DNA from: CAYSEW01 sp964430245
Lineage (GTDB): Bacteria; Bacteroidota; Bacteroidia; Flavobacteriales_D; Parvicellaceae
Direction: 5' to 3'
DNA: 64,000 nt
Assembly: GCA_964430245.1 (NCBI GenBank)
Contig: CAYSEW010000006.1
Location: 52,433-116,432 of the forward strand
In this document: piece after piece, positions 59,679 to 64,000 of the stretch
How the letters are laid out: each line of letters begins with the position of its first letter
Numbering within the stretch: the first letter of the stretch is position 1
Position numbers and translations under genes: made by a program
The notes under the pieces: generated by a model
Told to the model about the DNA's origin: nothing
The model's input: the letters and a program-made list of their open reading frames with translations, nothing else
Database searches by the model: none

Positions 59679-60968
59679 ATGGAAATAAGTAATTCTAAAC
59701 AACTATTTCAACGTGCTAAAAAAGTAATCCCAGGTGGAGTAAACTCTCCAGTTAGAGCATTTAAGTCTGTCGGAGGGGATCCTATTTTTGTAAAATCAGC
59801 CAAAGGGGCTTATTTACTTGATGAAAATGATAATAGATATATTGATTTTATTGCTTCATGGGGTCCAATGATATTGGGTCATGCACATCCAGAAGTAATT
59901 GAATCAATTAAAGAGATCTCCTTAAAAGGCACTTCTTATGGAATACCAACAGAATTAGAAGTAAAAATAGCTGAACTAGCTATATCTATGGTTCCTAATA
60001 TAGATAGAATTAGATTTGTGAATTCTGGAACCGAAGCCTGTATGAGCGCGATAAGATTAGCTAGAGGGTATACAGGAAAATCAAAAATCATAAAGTTTAT
60101 AGGATGTTATCATGGACATGCCGATTGTTTTTTAATAGAAGCTGGAAGTGGAGCATTAACATTTGGCGTTCCAAATAGTCCGGGCGTCACCAAAGGAACC
60201 GCTAAAGACACATTAACTGCTCCTTATAATAACATAGATGCAGTAAAAGAATTATTTAACGAAAATCAAGGCGAAATAGCTGCTGTAATCATAGAGCCTG
60301 TTGCTGGAAATATGGGTTGTGTGTTGCCTAAAGATGGTTTTTTACAAGAACTAAGAGAGATTTGCACTTCAAATGATTCGTTATTAATATTTGATGAGGT
60401 GATGACTGGATTTAGACTTCAATTAGGAGGGGCACAGCAAATATTAAATATTGATGCTGATATTGTCACTTTTGGGAAAGTCATAGGAGGAGGATTGCCA
60501 GTTGGTGCTTTTGCTGCACGAAAAGAAATAATGGAATTTTTATCTCCAAATGGCCCTGTTTATCAAGCTGGAACTTTAAGTGGAAATCCATTAGCGATGA
60601 TGGCTGGTTATACCACCCTTTCTATATTAAACAGAGAACCATCTATTTATGAATCACTTGCAAACAAAACAAAATATTTACACGAAGGATATGTGAAAAT
60701 ATTAAGTGATACAGAAATCCCTTATACTATTAATAGATTAGGGTCAATGATATCTCTTCATTTTACTGATCAAAGTGTTGAAGATTTTGAAACTTCATCT
60801 AAGGGGGATAATGAAATGTTTAGAAAATACTTTCACGGTATGCTTAAAAGGGGAGTTTACCTGCCCCCAAGTGCTTATGAAAGTTATTTTTTAAATGATG
60901 CCATCTCCTATAGAGATCTTGATTATACCCTTGGGGCATTAGAATCATTTATTAAAGAAGATTTATAG
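59679..60968 (+). CDS. hemL: Glutamate-1-semialdehyde 2,1-aminomutase
   Basis: The 429-residue class III aminotransferase-type enzyme has RAKKVIPGGVNSPVRAFKSVGGDP, DFIASWGPMILGHAHPEV, FVNSGTEACMSAIRLARGYTG, CYHGHADCFLIEAGSGALTFGVPNSPGV, FDEVMTGFR and the PLP lysine in FGKVIGGGLPVGAF (Lys267). It converts glutamate-1-semialdehyde to 5-aminolevulinate, the C5-pathway entry to heme. With hemH in the same window and cyoE in the oxidase operon, this implies a complete C5 heme route. It stands alone between leftward genes. Confidence 0.96.
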   Translation: MEISNSKQLFQRAKKVIPGGVNSPVRAFKSVGGDPIFVKSAKGAYLLDENDNRYIDFIASWGPMILGHAHPEVIESIKEISLKGTSYGIPTELEVKIAELAISMVPNIDRIRFVNSGTEACMSAIRLARGYTGKSKIIKFIGCYHGHADCFLIEAGSGALTFGVPNSPGVTKGTAKDTLTAPYNNIDAVKELFNENQGEIAAVIIEPVAGNMGCVLPKDGFLQELREICTSNDSLLIFDEVMTGFRLQLGGAQQILNIDADIVTFGKVIGGGLPVGAFAARKEIMEFLSPNGPVYQAGTLSGNPLAMMAGYTTLSILNREPSIYESLANKTKYLHEGYVKILSDTEIPYTINRLGSMISLHFTDQSVEDFETSSKGDNEMFRKYFHGMLKRGVYLPPSAYESYFLNDAISYRDLDYTLGALESFIKEDL

Positions 60969-60977
60969 AGATAAAGT

Positions 60978-60993
60978 AATAAAATATTTTATT
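60978..60993. terminator. A/T palindrome between convergent hemL and adhesin genes
   Basis: AATAAAATATTTTATT is a perfect 16-base palindrome, starting 10 bases after the hemL stop and overlapping the adhesin stop region. It might act as a weak bidirectional terminator, but it is entirely A/T and has no separate T-run. Confidence 0.25.
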
Positions 60994-63900
60994 TGAGAAC
61001 GGTAACATGACCAACATATTCTTTTTCAAATAGTGTGGCTTTTGCTCTTAATACTATCTTCCAAACATAAACTCCAGTTTTCACATATTCATTGTTCATT
61101 TTTCCATCCCACCCTACATTGGCATGTTGAGATTCAAAAACCACATTTCCCCAACGATCAAAAATATATAATTGATAACTGGCTTCCACATGACCCATAA
61201 TACTAGGCAAGAACTCATCGTTAATACCATCTCCATTTATTGTGATTGCATTTGGAACAAAAACCAAAAGGTCGGGGCCTATTATAACAGGATAAGTAAT
61301 AGTATCTATACAACCACCATCACCAATAGCTATTAACTGAACATTAAATGTGCCAGTGTCCTCAAAAGTATAAGAAGGATCAACTGTATTGAATTGTTGT
61401 AGGCCATCCATATCCCACAGATAATTAACACCACCTGTACTTGTGTTTGTAAAATCAATTGTTGAATTAATTATAGTTGTTGGTTGTGGATCGAATATAA
61501 AATCAGCAATAGGGTTATCATAGACACATATATATTGTGATTCTGTGTGGGTTCCCAGGCAACCATCTATTGTTGTGATGTCTAGAGTCACATCCCAACA
61601 CCCCTGAGTAGTAAAAGTGTAATCTACAGGTCCACTATTATTAATTGAGCCCCCATCTCCAAAACTCCAAATACACTGAGATCCAGCAGGGACATTGGAT
61701 TCAGTAAAGGTTACTTCAAGTGGATTACATCCAGTTAGAATATTACCTGAAAAGCTAATGTTTGGCATAGGACTTACAATAATGTTTACACTAGCAGTAT
61801 CGGCAGGCGTACCACAGCCATCAGTTAATATTACCGTGTATAATGTGGATGATGTTGGTGATACAGTGTGATTTTGTCCTGGGTTTAGTCCTTGATCCCA
61901 TGTATAAGTATATGGCCCTCCATCTCCACCTGTTCCTGTTGCAGAGATATTAGCAGATTGACCATTGCAAATTGTTTGATCATTTGATATTTGAACAGAA
62001 AGGGGAGGGTTTACAGTTATTGTAGCACATTCATTATTTGAAACACACCCATTTAGGTCTGTTCCAGTTACACAATATGCTTGATTTGTAGTCGGGGAAA
62101 CATTAATGGTTTGTGTAGTTGCACCATTATCCCATAAATAAGTAAATGATCCAGTACCTCCATTACAAATTGCTTGAAGTTGAACAGAGCCACCTATACA
62201 TATTGTACTATTGTTAAGGGGTTGAATTGTAACTGGCGGTGGAGAGGAAACAACAACTGGACTTGTTGCCGAACAGCCATTAGCATCTTCAATATAAACT
62301 GTATAATTGTTTGCGCAAAGGTTTGAGAAAACATTATTTGTCTGATAGTTGACTCCATCAATACTATATAAAGTAGCCCCAGAAGCGTTAATGTCTATAC
62401 TTCCTGAACAATCTCCAGCACAAAGCTCATCAGTAACACTTACACTATTAATAACGACTGCTGCTGGTCCACTTATCACTTCATTTGAAGTAACAGTACA
62501 TCCATTAGCATCAGTGACAGTAAGAGAATAATTGCCAGCACATAAATTAGTGATTAAAGGTAAATTTCCTAATGAGGGAGTCCAAATATAAGTGTAAGTA
62601 CCTGCTCCAGTACCTCCGTTGGGTATTGAATTGATCATTCCATCACAGGCTCCAGCACAAGTTTCGTCAGTAACACCCAATAACATGGTTAATTCAGGTG
62701 GCTCTGTAATGAAAACATTTTGACCTAAAGTCTGGCAACCATTATTATCCTCTATTACAGCGTCATAAACTCCTTGACAAAGATTGTTAAATAGATTTGC
62801 TTGTTGGAAAGTAACTCCATTATCAATACTATATTGATAAGGACCTGAACCACCTTGGGCAGTAAGGTCAATTTCACCAATACAAACTCCAAAACAATCT
62901 AAATCGACACTAGAAACAGAAAAAGTTAATAAGGTAGGTTGATTAATGTCAATTTGATCTACAGCTTGGCATCCGAAATTATCTTCAACTATTATATTGT
63001 AGGTACCATTACACAGGTTATTAAAAGAATTAAGGGCCTGGAATGTAGCACCATTATCAATACTAAAAAGGTTGGCTCCTGTTGCATTAATAATAATTGT
63101 TCCATCACATGAACCCAAACAAAGTTCATCAGTGCCCACAGTTGAATTAATGATTGGTCCGCCCTGATCCGTTACACTTACCTGGCCTGTTACCTGACAG
63201 CCTATATCATCCTCTATTACTATATTATATGATCCTGCTAATAGCCCTGTAAAAACTCCTGATGACTGAAAAGTAGCTCCCCCATCTATTGAATACTGAT
63301 AATTAGGTATGCCATTGCTTGCTGTTAGCGTGATCTCTCCATCTGGATTGCCACAAGTAGATTGTACTACATTATCCACATAACTTGGATCAGATATAGT
63401 AATAGTTACATCATCTGTATTGATACAGTTATTGGCATCTGTGCCTGTTACTGTATAAGTAGTAGGTGTATTGATCGTAAATGGAACACCATCTGTAACT
63501 CCATTGTCCCAAGTATAGCTCACAGCTCCTGTTCCTGAAAGGGTGATAGCTGATCCGATACATACTGTCTGATCTGGTCCTGCACTAACTAATGGAAGTG
63601 CATTTACTGTAATATCTACTTGATCTGTATTAACACAGTTATTAGCATCTGTACCTGTTACTGTATAGGTAGTTGTACCTAGTGTTGGAGTGAAAGCTAC
63701 TCCATCTGTTACACCATTGTCCCAAGTATAGCTTACCGCTCCTGAACCTGTTAAGGTTACTGTAGCTCCATCATTACATACTGTCTGATCTGGTCCTGCA
63801 TCTACTATTGGTAGTGGATTGACTGTTACATCTGCTTGATCTGTATTGACACAGTTATTGGCATCTGTCCCTGTTACTGTATAAGTTGTTGTTCCTAATG

Positions 63901-64000
63901 CTGGGGTAAAGGCTAATCCGTCTGTAACTCCGTTATCCCAAGTGTAGCTTACTGCTCCTGAACCTGCTAAGATCACTGTAGCTCCATCACATACTGTTTG
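60989..64000 (-). CDS. SprB-repeat adhesin with gliding-motility C-terminal domain (CHU_C), N-terminus outside window
   Basis: At least 1003 codons; the frame remains open at base 64000, so the N-terminus is missing. From the visible N-end come three near-identical Ig-like/PKD-like modules (AVSYTWDNGVTDG..TYTVTGTDANNC). About five SprB-type repeats follow, with a TDELCAGDCSGSI...YSID...LCANNYTVYIEDANGC pattern. Then come further PKD-like domains with STTLYTV, SFGDGG and YLWDMDG stretches. The last ~90 residues (VFVPNAITINGDGINDEF..YIFDRWGNVVFES..GWDG..VKTGVYVWKI) are the gliding-motility-associated, type B T9SS sorting domain. Such proteins are exported through SprA and may act as gliding adhesins. 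Export is predicted; motility is not established. Confidence 0.9.
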   Translation of the reverse strand, partial: QTVCDGATVILAGSGAVSYTWDNGVTDGLAFTPALGTTTYTVTGTDANNCVNTDQADVTVNPLPIVDAGPDQTVCNDGATVTLTGSGAVSYTWDNGVTDGVAFTPTLGTTTYTVTGTDANNCVNTDQVDITVNALPLVSAGPDQTVCIGSAITLSGTGAVSYTWDNGVTDGVPFTINTPTTYTVTGTDANNCINTDDVTITISDPSYVDNVVQSTCGNPDGEITLTASNGIPNYQYSIDGGATFQSSGVFTGLLAGSYNIVIEDDIGCQVTGQVSVTDQGGPIINSTVGTDELCLGSCDGTIIINATGANLFSIDNGATFQALNSFNNLCNGTYNIIVEDNFGCQAVDQIDINQPTLLTFSVSSVDLDCFGVCIGEIDLTAQGGSGPYQYSIDNGVTFQQANLFNNLCQGVYDAVIEDNNGCQTLGQNVFITEPPELTMLLGVTDETCAGACDGMINSIPNGGTGAGTYTYIWTPSLGNLPLITNLCAGNYSLTVTDANGCTVTSNEVISGPAAVVINSVSVTDELCAGDCSGSIDINASGATLYSIDGVNYQTNNVFSNLCANNYTVYIEDANGCSATSPVVVSSPPPVTIQPLNNSTICIGGSVQLQAICNGGTGSFTYLWDNGATTQTINVSPTTNQAYCVTGTDLNGCVSNNECATITVNPPLSVQISNDQTICNGQSANISATGTGGDGGPYTYTWDQGLNPGQNHTVSPTSSTLYTVILTDGCGTPADTASVNIIVSPMPNISFSGNILTGCNPLEVTFTESNVPAGSQCIWSFGDGGSINNSGPVDYTFTTQGCWDVTLDITTIDGCLGTHTESQYICVYDNPIADFIFDPQPTTIINSTIDFTNTSTGGVNYLWDMDGLQQFNTVDPSYTFEDTGTFNVQLIAIGDGGCIDTITYPVIIGPDLLVFVPNAITINGDGINDEFLPSIMGHVEASYQLYIFDRWGNVVFESQHANVGWDGKMNNEYVKTGVYVWKIVLRAKATLFEKEYVGHVTVLK
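63360..64000 (-). repeat. Tandem 213-216 bp repeats in the adhesin gene
   Basis: The module starting QTVC recurs at 64000, 63787 and 63571 (minus strand), giving periods of 213 and 216 bases. The copies are nearly identical at DNA level, for example the sequence coding AVSYTWDNGVTDG and YTVTGTDANNC. The one-codon length difference (a missing Asn after QTVC in the first copy) and the loss of similarity in the third copy suggest recent duplication at the left-hand, outer end. More copies may lie beyond the window. Confidence 0.9.

Noticed and set aside
1..64000. Search for CRISPR arrays, insertion sequences, tRNA or rRNA genes, prophage or defence systems
   Set aside because: No repeat-spacer pattern, transposase, terminal inverted repeats, tRNA-like cloverleaf or defence-gene motifs were found; only the adhesin and TonB repeats stand out.

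Overview
The window looks like a chromosomal piece of a Bacteroidota bacterium, most likely Flavobacteriales or a close relative. The evidence is low GC, dense gene packing with 1-8 base overlaps, promoters of the TTG / TAnnTTTG kind, almost no Shine-Dalgarno sites, and several parts of the type IX secretion system (T9SS): SprA, a PorV-like barrel, a C25 sortase-like peptidase, and cargo proteins with type A and type B C-terminal sorting domains. Nearly all of it is metabolic and envelope housekeeping. I see no rRNA, tRNA, insertion sequence, prophage, CRISPR or defence island, and no gene-free stretch longer than about 225 bases.

Region 1 (1-13.6 kb): the tail of a T9SS cargo protein, a sirtuin, then a rightward run of maeB, ruvA, sprA, gcvH, a VanZ-like gene, a TonB-like energy transducer and an SPFH-domain lipoprotein. 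Region 2 (13.6-26.9 kb): leftward cysC-cysD-cysN (sulfate activation to PAPS) faces rightward deoC, a two-gene ALDH16-like aldehyde dehydrogenase, DUF2061, cysQ, gmd, fcl (GDP-L-fucose) and a WecA/TagO-like transferase between two Wzi-like outer membrane proteins. This suggests a fucose-containing, possibly sulfated, surface polysaccharide.

Region 3 (26.9-32.6 kb): a cytochrome c oxidase assembly and subunit operon (cyoE, two subunit III genes, subunit IV, two SCO proteins, DUF420, a small CxxC protein). The first subunit III carries a very large insertion. Region 4 (32.6-36.5 kb): a promoter and a complete SAM-I riboswitch, whose antiterminator and terminator can both be read from the sequence, control a methionine synthase split into two overlapping genes.

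Region 5 (36.5-52.8 kb, all leftward): dsbD and a stand-alone copy of its N-terminal domain, a small unknown gene, tilS, pabB, hemH, lpd, a DUF4105 membrane protein, tatD, and a PorV2/PorU2-like pair. Region 6 (53-64 kb): pssA and purS rightward; then a tight leftward operon of kynU, a 57-codon membrane-protein gene, kmo, an outer membrane protein, a thioesterase, DUF4254 and a GT9 glycosyltransferase; hemL rightward; and a giant SprB-repeat adhesin running off the right edge.

The observations I find most worth a second look are the repeat-bearing insertion in cytochrome oxidase subunit III, the small membrane protein gene inside the kynurenine operon, the complete SAM-I switch ahead of split metH, the split ALDH16, and the recurrent TTGA stop/start overlaps. 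All functional calls come from reading motifs by eye; no database search was run.
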